Counted from the first letter of the stretch, positions 50,596-62,915 are shown. The stretch is DNA of 64,000 nucleotides from Diadema setosum (GCA_033980235.1 CM067077.1:3833972-3897971), one strand, 5' to 3'. Program-made: numbers and translations. The notes: generated from the sequence alone by a model not told the origin.

Positions 50596-51112
50596 TGCTG
50601 TTTGTTATTCTGAAGGTTCGTTAATCCGAAAAATTCCCTATACCTATAAGAGGTTCGTCAATCCGAAAATGAAAAAGGGTTCGTTAATCCGAACATTTGC
50701 GGCGTTATTCCGAAGGTTTGTTATTCCGAAGGTTCGTTAATCCGAAAATGAAATAGGGTTCGCTATTCCGAAGGCTCGTTAATCCGAAAATGTAATAGGG
50801 TTCGTTATTCTGAAGGTTCGTTGATCCGAAATGAAATAGGGACCGTAACGAACCTTCAAAATAACGAGCTTTGTGTCATTTTCGGATGAACGAACCTTCG
50901 GAATAACGAACCTTATTTCATTTTCGGATTAATGAACCTTTGGAATAACAATTACCTTATCACATTTTCGGATTAACGAACCTTCGGAATAACGAATCTT
51001 CGGAATAACGAACCTTCGGACTAAAGAACCTTTGGAATAACGAACCTTCGGAACAACGAACCTTCGGACTGAAGAACCTTCGGAATAACGAACCTTCGGA
51101 ATAACGAACTGT
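50596..51112. repeat. TTCGTTATTCCGAAGG-type repeat array 3 (largest, inverted halves)
   Basis: About 500 bp. To about 50840 it reads in the forward sense (GGTTCGTTAATCCGAAAATG and relatives); after that it reads in the inverse sense (CCTTCGGAATAACGAA and relatives). The two halves can pair into a long imperfect hairpin. No coding sequence. Confidence 0.8.
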
Positions 51113-54100
51113 AACCTGTTACAGAATTTTCGAGAACATTATTATACCAGAAACGGAAACGTCTTGAAAGGAGACCAGCGAATCCTCACTGGGGTCGGCG
51201 ATAGCACGTGAAACAAACTTTCGACTCGTTCCCACGATTCTCATGGAGTCTCATCCCAGATCTCACCAATAAATAATTTTATTATCTCCCATTGTATATT
51301 TTATCCATTACACCTGCTGTTACCTTTAGAACAGACACCAGGGGATGCCTCTCACCTTTTCATATCCTTGGTCTTTTTATCTTTTTTTCCCTCTCTCTTC
51401 CCCTCTCTCACAAGCACACACACATACACACACACACACAAACACAAACACACTCACAATTTCTTTATTTCATTTCCGTGTACAGTTGTCTCGTCCTACT
51501 TTTCAGAATTTTAATCTGAAGTTTACATTGTTGCCCCCTCCTCTTCTCTCTTACATCCACCTACCTCTTCTGATATCCTCGGGTATGCCTATTTTGATTA
51601 TCTCTTTCTCTGCATGCACACCTATCTTTTTCTCCATTTGTTTGGTTATCTCTCCCTCTCCTTCTGAACCTGCATTATATTCTATCTATCTATCTATCTC
51701 CATTCCGTCTGTATCGATATGATTGTATTTCATCTTCTTGATATATAAAACAACTCTTCTCTTTTTATCTTCCTACTTCCTTCCATATCTTGTAGAAACA
51801 CAATCACACACGCACACACACACTCCCTTTCTTTCCCTCTTTTTCCTTCTCTCTCTTTCTTTATCTCTATCTTTTTATGTTTTGTTACTCGTTTTCTCTC
51901 ACTCATGTTTCAGCATCTCTCACGATCGAATCGCATCCAGCACGCTCCGCGCGCCGAGTCCTCGTTTTCGTAGGGAGGTCTCTCTTCCATGCACCTCACT
52001 GCTTTTCGTTCTTCGTTCTTTTTCTCTATACGACTTCCCTGTTCCAACTGTTTGTCATGACCATATCGGGCAATGTCGTGCGTCTTCTCAGCCCTTTAGT
52101 GGGCGTGGCTCCGTCGGCAACGCACCCCACCCCCATTTTATTGATGAGGGAAGGTCATGATCGTCTGCTCGACACAGATCCGCGCGAAATGAATCCCACG
52201 AGCATTTGTTATTTATCGTTGCCCTTATTTCAGCTATTTAGTAAGTTCGTTAGTCGTAAATCTCGGATGGCCTACAAATAGATGCCCAAAATTTCGGAAG
52301 ATGAAGTAAAATTGCCGGGACTGAAAGTTAGGAAACAGTGACGTTTGTCCAGCGTCATGCGTGTTTTAACACAAACGCCAAGCTCTGACAAATCTCACAG
52401 TCTACAGACTACCCTCTTGTCTGCAAGTAATGCTATCAGTGGCAAAAAAGGGGTCTTTTAAGTCAGCCGCATGCATAATTTTCACTATATGATATGCGAC
52501 TACCAACAATTCCGAAACTATCGTCTCTCTGTATGCCCTACACGCATGACATTTGACATGTAAGAAAAAAATGAGAACGCTCTTTGGGGAAATTATGAAA
52601 GCAAACAGTTATGGCCTACATCGATTTGTAGTATTCGCGGATAAAAATCGTTTGTCGGTCCAATTTTGAAATTGGGTTCGCATGAACTAGATCGCCTGGC
52701 CCGGAGCACGTACTTTCGGCTCTCATAAATCTAGACCTAGAGAGGTGTCCCCTTTTGATTTATTTATGAGTCATACTCTCATGAAATATTCCCGTTTCTC
52801 GAGTCCCCCAAAAGAAAATGTATCGACCACAAAACGGGCCGCGAGAAAATCTCCAGCTCTCTTTTCATTGTTTTCTCCGTCTCCACCGCTATTGTAAATA
52901 GCATCACATCTTAGGTATTTCGGTACCGTGACAGGGGAAAAGCCTATACCAGGTATAAGCTAGACTACTCAACAGGATTTTGGTCATTATTTTTTCCATC
53001 CCACGGCAAACCTGTGTTCCTTCAGCTTCAATTTTCTTCTTTCTCTTTCATTTCCCCCTCCTTTTCCTCATAATTTTCTCTCGTTCTCACCATTTGTGGT
53101 TGTTTTACTAGTGTCCATGACGTACTGTTGGCATAGCATTGCAAAATTTCATTAAAACGCGTCTGGAAGACGATGGAACCCCCCCCCCCCCATCACTAAT
53201 TGTAGCTCTATGATTATACAATACTATTGTATTGTATAAGTAAACTGTGTAAAAGTGAAACTCAGCATTATAAACCGGCAAATTCCCTGTAGAGCTTTGT
53301 TAATCCGAAAATCAAAGAGGGTTCGTGATCCGAACATATTATGTGGCGTTATTCCGAAGGTTCGTTAATCCGAAAATGAAACAAACTGTATCCGGTTTAT
53401 TGTAGAGTTATTATAGGTAAAGGGTCTACTCGGAATTTACTTTACGACGAGATTTTGACATTCATTACTTAATTTCATTTCATTTTATTTCATCTTCTTT
53501 CATTTCCGAAAAAAAAATATAGAGAGTACAATAATATTTGCATATTAGATTATACAAAAATTTAGAGTACAATAAGTCTGTGTGTTCTTTGTTTGTTTGG
53601 GTATTTCTTCTTCTTTTTTTTTTTTTTTTGCACAATCAAGCGAAATCAATGCAGCTTTTTTTTTTAACAATAAAATGAAACATAGTTCAAGGAAATGCAC
53701 TTCGACTGTGATGTTCGAGGATTCCCGTGTTCTTCTCTTCCTTTTTCCTCATTACAAAGTACGCAAAAAAAAAAAAAAAAAAAAAAATCCTGATACCCGA
53801 CTGGTCAAAACATCTGAAAGTTGAGTCTACTCCAGTAAACATTTCGGGACATCAAGAGCGTGGGAACGCAGTGCGACACGTCCTAAAACACCGTCCGATT
53901 GTATTTCTCGGTTTCATTTCGTTATTTATTCCCGTCTTACCCCCAAACCGCAGCCTATGACTGTTCCGTCTTCACGAGACGCGACGCGCGTAAACAACCG
54001 GGTCTGATTACCTCATCCACTATTTCTGCGCATGCTCAGGTTCAAGACAATAACATGACGATATGATGACTACTCCCCACCCTTCCTTTTTTTGGGGGGG

Positions 54101-55185
54101 GGGGGGGAGGCGGTGGGGTTGGAGAGAATAGTGGGAGAAATTGCTTTATTTTTAGCCATTTATAGAGAGAATCCTCATCTTTACCCCTCACACCACCCCA
54201 CAAAATAACAGTAATCAAAGAAAAAGCTAAAAAAAAAAAAAAGGCTGTTTATGAATGCGAATGTTTTTACCTACATGCTCAGGGAAATCATAATTGTACC
54301 AGGTAAGCACTTCTGAGAAATATTTATTTCTAACCTTTATTTGAACGGAAAGAAAGGAGGGGTGTAGTAAATTGAAATAAAGAAGACCTTTTGCTTGGTT
54401 GGTTTGTGCAGACCACACGTATCTTGGTTAAGAACACAGTTTTGAGAACGATTTTCCGAGGTGGCGCGCGGGAAAAATCCCTGCTTTCCGGGCCGGTGGG
54501 TCGGGGGAGTGAGGAATGCGGGGTTTCACACAGCAAGTGACAACATGCCTTCACAACTCACAGCGTGATGCAAGACAGGTAAACACATATTCAGTGTCAC
54601 TCACACCGTGGGAAACATATAGGTGGGACTACTACAAAAAAAAAAAAAAAAAATGCAGACACACAGAGAAAAAAAGGGAGACAGAATGGGGGAGGGGCCG
54701 TGGGAAACATAATTGTATAACTTCGTTTGATTGGATCGGGGCGGGAGGGGGCGGAGCCATGGCAACGACAAATAAGATTTAAACTATGATGAACCATACC
54801 TGCACACACACGCACACACACAGACAAAACACACGCACGCACACACACACATGCATGTGCACCCATGCTCGTAAATCTAAATGATAATCATGTATAAACC
54901 ATAAAGGCTCCACTTACCTCTGTCTTCACTTGATATACCTTCATCGCGTTTTCCAGAATAGATGCATAACGGGCACACCCACTTTTCCAGAAATGTGTTT
55001 CTGAATCTATAGGTAGTAAAATTGAAATTTTTACAATCCTTTTGAATGTGTTGGCAGAATGACTAGAATAAAATGTAAAACAAATAAAGCATTATGCAAA
55101 ATAAACACACACGGAAACGACACTATGCTTTCAAGGTGAAGTTCAAATATATTTCCTTTTTTTCCACAGTAACACAATAATACAT
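51113..55185. other. Geneless stretch rich in pyrimidine tracts
   Basis: 51290-52060 is a long CT-rich region with CA and TCTA runs whose Ser/Phe/Leu-rich frames are composition artefacts. Homopolymers occur near 53169 (C), 53766 (A), 54087-54107 (T then G) and 54638 (A). Two CGTGGGAAACAT words lie at 54607 and 54699. Confidence 0.5.
53284..53390. repeat. TTCGTTATTCCGAAGG-type repeat array 4
   Basis: Short forward-orientation block with GTTAATCCGAAAATCAAA and GTTATTCCGAAGGTTCG units. Confidence 0.65.
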
Positions 55186-56003
55186 CTCACTTTCTTTATT
55201 GACAGAAATAATACGTGCAAAAGGGGGTGGCTAGTAACTGATCAGTGGGAATCAGTGGGAATGCTGGGGGATGATTGTTCTAATCCTTGTGGGATTCAGT
55301 TAAGAGTACAATTTCCATCTATTGTGTGAAAAATATTTGCTTCAGAATGGTCTCATATTCCTGGAAACATTAAACTGCACACTACTTGAATATTACTTGA
55401 ATATGAGACCATTCTGAAGCAAATAATTTTCACACAACAATAGATATATAATGTACTCTTAAATGAATCCCACAAGAATTGGAACAATCATCCCCAAGCA
55501 TTCCCACTGATTCTGAAAAAGGTATATACACTTTCCGCGATTAGGTAAGCCTTTTCACGTTTGTTATTCAAGCGATCATGCCTTAAACAACTGCCTCACT
55601 TTCTTTATTGACAGAAATAATACGTGCAAAAGGGGATGGCTAGTAACTGATCAGTGGGAATCAGTGGGAATGCTGGGGGATGATTGTTCTAATCCTTGTG
55701 GGATTCAGTTAAGAGTACAATTTCCATCTATTGTGTGAAAAATATTTGCTTCAGAATGGTCTCATATTCCTGGAAACATTAAACTGCACACTACTTGAAT
55801 ATTACTTGAATATGAGACCATTCTGAAGCAAATAATTTTCACACAACAATAGATATATAATGTACTCTTAAATGAATCCCACAAGGATTGGAACAATCAT
55901 CCCCAAGCATTCCCACTGATTCTGAAAAAGGTATATACACTTTCCGCGATTAGGTAAGCCTTTTCACGTTTGTTATTCAAGCGATCATGCCTTAAACAAC
56001 TGC
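55186..56003. repeat. Tandem duplication of a 409-bp unit containing a truncated family A MITE
   Basis: 55186-55594 and 55595-56003 are head-to-tail copies differing at only a few bases (for example GGGGGTGG versus GGGGATGG near 55225/55634, and AAGAATTGG versus AAGGATTGG). Each unit holds a family A fold-back element (about 55221-55514 and 55630-55923) whose right terminus is missing after CCCACTGATTC. The near identity implies a recent event or an assembly artefact. Confidence 0.85.
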
Positions 56004-56984
56004 CTAGTTCTTGTTAACAAGTCAAAAAAATACCTCTAATCGAGATTGTGAATGAAATTTTAATTTTGTTGTTATTCCTGTAAAAAAGAAAGACTGAAGA
56101 AAAAATTTAATAACTCTCATTCGTTTGATAAAGTCATGATAAAGTGACATGCGCATAGACTTGTTTATAAATCGACCGCCTGAAATTATACAAGACGGTA
56201 CCTCAACGGGTTAAATCGAGATTGTCCGAAGTCATACGCTCCTAAAAATGTCTCAGTGAAGCGGGGCGATTGTCATCACAAAGTTTGCATGTTGTTGTTG
56301 CGTTTGTTTTTTTCTTAGTCGTCATCAGTGTTGAAAAGGTAGCGTGCAGGGCTATTATCGTGCGTGGCTAACTTTTAACATAACAACCCTTTCAATCATC
56401 ATTCTTTCTTTCCTTCTATTTCCTCCTTCTTCTTTTCTTGTTTCGAATGGCAAAATAAGGGCGAGATTGTTGGAAACATAAGGGACGATTGCTTGGCTGA
56501 AATAAATTATTCAGACCGACAAACATTCTTGAGGGACTTCTCCGGATACACACGCGCACGCCTCTCGACGCACTGAAAGGAGACGAAGATAACGCCCCGA
56601 GGTGTTTGTGGAGAAAGAAGAAAAGAGGTCGGAGAAGACAAAAAAATAAAGAGGTTCTGGTTGCATCGCGAGGAGTGAAACAAACAACATAAACCAAGCA
56701 TGCAGCCATGGTGTCGAACCATGTTCTTTAACGAGGACCCGGTTCTAAAAGGACATTCCGCATTTGATCGTACTTTTTTTTGTGAATAATAAAGTGCTGG
56801 CGTAATTTTGTTACCCACCGTGCTGGCAGCATCCTCTCCCACCCCCCCCCCCCCCCCCTCCTTACAGCAAACAACATTAAATCTTTAAGAAGCACGAATC
56901 GTTAAATCATTACACACGGTTACACACAAACACACACACATAGATTATATTATCACCAAAGCAAATAACAAAAACAACTTGTTC

Positions 56985-57022
<38 letters not shown>

Positions 57023-58063
57023 GGTTCCCTGATGGCGAAACTGGCTTGTTTTTCAGGTTACATGGTATATCGCTCATGTCGGTACGCCATTGCGGTAGAT
57101 AAAGCTCCATTGATTATCGATAGCTCTAAAATGCCTCGACCCTTTTCAAGGCATTGTGTGTTTTAGAGTGGGAGGACGATGATTGAGAAAGAGGGAGAGA
57201 TGAAAAAAAGAAAAAGAAAATGGCTTCATGCAAGCAGACAAACAAGTGGTTGAAACAGAAGAACTAAAAGTGAATTCCGTCTTGCTGGAGGAACAAGCCA
57301 GAGGATTAGGGAGACGGGATAATTTAACCACATCTCGGCAGTGTTCGGGGGTAATGTTCGAATTGAACACTATCCCCTCCCTCCGTTCTCGAAGCTCACG
57401 TCCCCTATACCTTTTTGAAGCTTATGCCCATTTACACAGCACACCTACACACGATTCGCCTACACGAAGTCACAAGCAAACAAACAAACGGCATTATAAA
57501 TACATTTATTGGTATGATATTCCTGGATAAATTACACTAGCACACACGTGCACAGTCTATGTAGCCTCATACACACAGGCACACACACGCAAACGCACAC
57601 ATAATATAGATAGAAACCATTTTTTTCAAAGGCTTTTTGTTACATAAAACCAAGCAAATGTATGGAATTTGCTCCTGTCTTGTTCTTATTTTGTAATAAG
57701 CAGAATTACAACATATTTTTATATCTTGAATTTTTTTTTCTTAATTGTAATTGTACTTCAGTTTAAATTTGTTGTATATACTAATATTCTCCCCTTTACA
57801 ATGTCTATATACATTTAATACTCTGTAAACCTTTCATAATGTAACTTGTCCGGAATTACCAAAAACATTTTATTTTCTTCTTCTTCATAGCTGAAAGCAG
57901 CTTTTCTTTTGTCCCCCTGACTAAATAGATACATAGATATATTGAAATACAATATAGGCCTACATTTCGATGCAATTCAGGAACGAAACTGCGTGCCATA
58001 AGCATGATAAGACTATAGATGTAACATCGATGGATGTTAAACTGGTCGCTCCCTTTGGATGAT

Positions 58064-58179
58064 GTTCGTTATTCCGAAGGTTCGTTCTCCTGAGGTTCTT
58101 TTACTCGAAAAAAAAAAAAAAAAGGTTCTTCATTCCGAAAGTGAAAAAAGTATCGTTATTCCGAAGATTCGTCAATCCC

Positions 58180-58211
<32 letters not shown>

Positions 58212-58454
58212 GAAAAGAAGTTTTCTTATCCCGAAGGTTCATCGGTTCGAAACTAAAACAAAGCTCGGAAATCTCTCCCCCCCCCCCCCCCCCCCCCCCA
58301 CCAAAAAAAAAAAAAAAAAAAAAAAAAAGAACCTTCGGAAATGTTCTCTTTTTCACTTTCGGATATAGGCGAACGTTCGGAATGACGAACCTTATTTCAT
58401 TACGAACTTTTGGAGTAACGAACCTTCGGAATGACGAAACCTCGGAATATCAAA
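58064..58454. repeat. TTCGTTATTCCGAAGG-type repeat array 5 interrupted by C/A homopolymers
   Basis: Forward units at 58066-58175 and inverse units at 58329-58454 surround two long poly-C/poly-A tracts (58183-58210 and 58277-58328). As at 9302 and 50596, orientation flips in the middle. Confidence 0.7.
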
Positions 58455-58488
58455 CGAAGTGAAACCCTCCCTTTTTGGAAAGAAGAAA

Positions 58489-58883
58489 TTAAAGGGTGTG
58501 TACAGTTCTGGTCGAGGTGAGGATTTAGCTTTTAACGTTTTGCGAGATATTCAGAAACCACTCTATATGAGATGTCAAAGAGCATGCAATTCTAAGGGGT
58601 ATCAAAAGTTTATTTTGATGAAAATCGGTTTTGAAATGGCTGAGATATCCAAAAACAATGTGAAACAAAGAGATCCTAATAAAGTTGTGGCCTGTCGCCT
58701 TTTATCATTATCACTTTTTTGGATATCTCAGCTATTTGAAAACCAATTTTCATCAAATAAACGTTGAATCCTTCTTAAAATTACATGCTCTTCTATAGTT
58801 CATAAGAGGTTTCTCATTATCTCACTTAAGAATGTTCAAAACATGAATCCCCACCTCAACCAGTACTGTACAGTCCCTTTTAA
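58489..58883. mobile_element. Fold-back MITE, family B copy 5
   Basis: Element 58493-58879 flanked by TTAA at 58489-58492 and 58880-58883. The left end is very similar to copy 2 and the right end to copy 4, showing the complete structure. It directly follows a TTCGTTATTCCGAAGG array. Confidence 0.8.
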
Positions 58884-61051
58884 ACAAAGACTTTCGTTTT
58901 GATATCAACGTGCTCTAGTTTTCAAGGTTTCTGTTCGTAGAGTTTGCATTTTCTCTCCTTCATGTTCTTCATCTGGATGACTTCTTGGAAGTCATTGTCT
59001 CTCATGTTCTCGATTATTTGTCTTCAACTTTTACTTTAACATTTAGGGCCTTTTTTTATTGTCCTTATGTTTGTATGACTCGTCTAATCAGTCACTGTCT
59101 TGTCGGTTGCTAAATCTCTATGAAAGGATGTCCTTCTCATATTGTTTTCTTACTATTTGATTAACCCTTTTGAGCTCACGACCGCATATCAAACATTTTC
59201 TATTAGATGGCTGACATTACAATGTTATTGATTTTTCCTCTTTCTTAACCTGTAATCGAAATAATCTTAACCTGTGTTTGAGTCTAACGAGATTTATATT
59301 TGCATCATAATTTGAAATTGACAGCAGAATGGGGATTGAACTTAGACCCATTGCATAGTTGTAAATGTGCTGACAACATATACAAGAACGCCATGATATT
59401 CAACCAGTTAAATCTGTTATATATTATGATAACATTTGAAATTTACAACAAAATTATTTACAATAGAATGGGGATCGAATCTAAACCCGCTGTATAGTTT
59501 TAAAATTGCCCGACAACACGCAACAACAACAAAGTATAATGTGATAATCAGCTTAAAACAACGAAAGGACCGTGCTGCGTTGAAATGATACATACAGTGA
59601 TATTCCAAAGCGCAGTGATCCAATGTACAATGACGAGATATCACATGTATGTTTTCTGAGAAGAGTCCCTCCGTGCTTTGCGAACAGGGAAGAGATACAT
59701 TCAGGTTGAGATTTAAAGGGTTAAACTAGTCGTCATCGACGAATCAAGGGGACGACTCAAGGGGAGGCTACAGCCCTCCCTCGTTAGATCGATGCATCCC
59801 TAATTTTCATGAAGGCTCCTTTGCCCCACTCTATTGTGTCGATACATGTAAACCCATCATGTGTGACGCAGTTCCGGTGCTTCCCCATAACATAAGCTCG
59901 AATGCATAATCTTTTCTATGTGATATGCTACTCAGGTGCGTCCAGACTGACAGAAATATTACATACTTTTAGATGTTTGACATTACAGGGTTAATTCTTT
60001 TTCTTCTCTAACTTCTTTTCTCTTGTTATCTTCTCTTCCCTTAAGGTTTTTGCATCATCACTCTAATCTTTCATAATCGTTGTTATTTTATTCGTTACAA
60101 AAGTCCTTTCTGCATGAAATTAAAACTGTGAGCAAGTGTACTCAGTTTCCCTTCTCCTCTTATATCCTACGTATAATGATCTGTCATGTCCTCAGTCTTC
60201 ACTGACGGAGTCGTGATACAATTCGTACATCCTGTCTATAATATAATTGTAATCGTGAAGCTTCATGAAATCGTTGGTTTCCCTTTACATACTCTAAAGT
60301 GCTTCCGACTTGGGATATATTTCGGTGAAAAGATTTGTTTTCAATAAATCTACTTAAACTTGTTTCAATGTAGAAATAAATGAGATAAGAAAGAAATCAA
60401 ATTCAGGTGGAGCAAAGTTTCTCCCGAAAATTTAACAGTAAAAATAGTTGGTGCCATAAATCTAACTTCGACAAGCAGTTACATCTTACTGCGAATCTAT
60501 TTTATCATTGATGTGAGCACACATTATTTTGCCTCCTTCTCTGAACATTCTTCTGTCCAGTTAGATGCCGACGAGTTGCGCCAAACTGAACATGCCCTCG
60601 TGTGTATACGTGCGAGCCTTGGCTCTCGATCATGTTAAAGACGAACCTAAGGTTTCATTCTTACTGTCGTCCTGTTAAGGTTTCTTTCTACCCTTGTTTT
60701 GCCAATAAAAGCGGTATACGCCCTACGCCTCACAGGAGACATGTTTGTTGTTCACTGACCATTCTCTGATCCTTTTTTTTTTATTTTTGTTTTCTGTCCC
60801 GACTTTCCTCAACTTATCATCAAAAGGAAGACGATTTCTGCCAGTGTTTTAGAGTTGTCAGGAAATTGAGGGCTTTTCTTTGTGTGTGTGGTGTGTTTTG
60901 TGCGTGTGTGCCAGTGACTTCTATGTTCACGTTTGAATTGTAATGAATTGACTCCTTGAAGGGATGAAACTTTGGAAAGATTAAGTTAAGAATGACAACC
61001 AGCACTGATGAGTCTTCGGCCCGTTGGCCACACGCCATGCATCACGGGCTC

Positions 61052-61129
61052 GTCTCTCCAGGGAGGTGAGACGCACCTCCCTGGTCTCTACAAGGAGGTA
61101 TGAGCTCATACCTCTAAGCTTGGTCTCTC
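61052..61129. mobile_element. Two mini-hairpin insertions in series (CAGGGAGGTG and CAAGGAGGTATG types)
   Basis: GTCTCTC (61052-61058), GTCTCTA (61084-61090) and GTCTCTC (61123-61129) separate two hairpins. The first, 61059-61083, has arms CAGGGAGGTG / CACCTCCCTG; the second, 61091-61122, has inner arms GAGGTATGAG / CTCATACCTC and outer ends CAAG / CTTG. Two different stems at one target parallels the cluster at 4450. Confidence 0.65.
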
Positions 61130-61146
61130 CCTCCCACTCCCACATA

Positions 61147-61536
61147 TTAAAGGGATCGTATAGTTTTGGTTGAGACCTAATTTCAGGTTTCTAACATTTT
61201 TTGGTGAGATAATTAGAAACCTCTTATGAAATATGAAAGAGCATGTAATTCCATGAGGAATTCAATGTTTATTTGATGAAAATTGGTTTTGAAATGGCTG
61301 GGATATCCAAAACAGAGGAATTCTAATAAAGTGTGGGACCCACACTTTATTATGAAAGCTTTGTTTTACTTTGTTTTTGGATGTTTCAATCATTCCAAAC
61401 CCCATTTTCATCAAATAAACTTTGAATTCCTCTTAAAATGGTATGCTCTGTACTATTTCATAACTGTTTTCTTGGTATCTTGCAAAAACTTAAAAGCCCA
61501 ATTCTCATCTCCACCAATACTGTACCATCCCTTTAA
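61147..61536. mobile_element. Fold-back MITE, family B copy 6
   Basis: Element 61151-61532 flanked by TTAA at 61147-61150 and 61533-61536; ends AGGGATCGTATAGTTTTGG / CTGTACCATCCCTT. It starts about 20 bp after the mini-hairpin pair. Confidence 0.8.
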
Positions 61537-62162
61537 CGTTTTGCGACAGTTATCTTCAAAGATTTGTTAGTCAACATGACCGAAATGCACAAAGATCACC
61601 CTTGTTTGACGGTATTCAACGTGACCATTTTTCATCTATCAGTACATTATGTATTGTCATTAACGTAATGCACTTCAATTTCCGGTACTTTGAAGTGACA
61701 ATTTGACGCAAAGCATTTGATTCAATTTATTTCATTTTCTTTTTCCACATCAGAACACAGTAGAAAAAAAATAAACCCACAAATGATCTTGAGTAGGTAT
61801 ACGAGTTGACTGTACCATGAAAATTAGAGGAAAACCCATTTTTATACACAGTTACAAATCAACCATGCTACATATTACATTATTCATGCTCTGAGGAAAG
61901 AAATAAATGTGGAGTTCATGCACTCAAAAGCAGAGCTTTTTGTGGACATTGTGGACAACTCATACAATCGACTCAAAAAACTTACAAAAGAATAATGTCA
62001 TTCTGAACAAGACATCACAAGCAAACATAAAAAGAACACAAATACAAAATCACAAGAACATGGTATGATAATATAATGCCCACAAGCTTCTATTAAAGAA
62101 TCGGAACAGGCATAATCATTCTGAAATTGAAAAAATATGTTAATATCCACACAAAATCCCCG

Positions 62163-62437
62163 CTGGACAGTGTCCCACAGTGTGAGAACCACAGTGTGAA
62201 CACAGTGTAAAATCTGTCCACACTGTTTTATTCGAGCATTTTGATTGTGAACACAATGTGAGTCGTCAATTCACAGTGTGAAACAAAGCATTACTATGAA
62301 TGTGAACACTCTGTGAAAACCACATCACAGTGTTAAATCATCTTTAAACTGTTAAATTCGAACGTTTTCACATAGTCGACTACATGAACACACTGTAAAC
62401 ACACTGTAAACACACTGTAGGACACTGTGTTCTTTTC
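62163..62437. repeat. CACAGTGTGAA-rich palindromic repeat block
   Basis: Variants of CACAGTGTGAA/CACACTGTAAA recur about ten times in both orientations, including a triple AACACACTGT run near 62387-62420. The outermost copies (GGACAGTGTCC and GGACACTGTG) make a loose inverted pair, so this may be one degenerate MITE rather than a satellite. Confidence 0.55.
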
Positions 62438-62489
62438 AGTAGCGATATGATAGTAATAAAAGGAGATTCCAGAAAGTACCCTCAAACAC

Positions 62490-62700
62490 TCTTAGAAAAA
62501 AAGTCCAAATTTGCACCTTTACGCGTGACGCATACTAGTATTATTGCCGCACTTTTACCTTGCACCTTTCATCAGCGCCTTTAAATGTGCACCATTGCAC
62601 CATTCTGGTCTGAATTAATGTGCAAAATTGCACCCGTAAAGGTGCTTCCATAACTTGTGTCACACGTAAAGGTGCAAAGTTGAACCTATTTTTCTTAGAA
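62490..62700. mobile_element. Palindromic MITE with TTGCACCTTTACG arms
   Basis: The left end CTTAGAAAAAAAGTCCAAAT with TTGCACCTTTACGCGTGAC is mirrored by GTCACACGTAAAGGTGCAA and TTTTTCTTAG on the right. Further GGTGCA/TGCACC copies lie in the middle. About 210 bp, non-coding, superfamily unknown. Confidence 0.6.
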
Positions 62701-62915
62701 TACACGACCGTATGCTCAGTAGTCGCATTGTGAATTTGAGATGACATGAACGACAAGGGAGACAATCGTATAAAGCCACAGGATCTGCCCTACACTGTTT
62801 GATGAGTGGAAGAATACGACAACTCATCTGCACCAAGAGAAGAATATTAGACATACTGGTATACGTGTTCGTGATTGGTCGTTCCGAGAGAAAGATAGAT
62901 ATTGGATGAACAAAA

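Noticed and set aside
51292..52281. Overlapping Ser/Phe/Leu-rich frames
   Set aside because: Composition artefact of a long CT-rich tract; no family resemblance.
59745..59795. GGGGAGGCTACAGCCCTCCC near 59759 as another mini-hairpin
   Set aside because: Arms are imperfect, termini do not fit CANGGAGST and no flanking 7-bp repeat is present.
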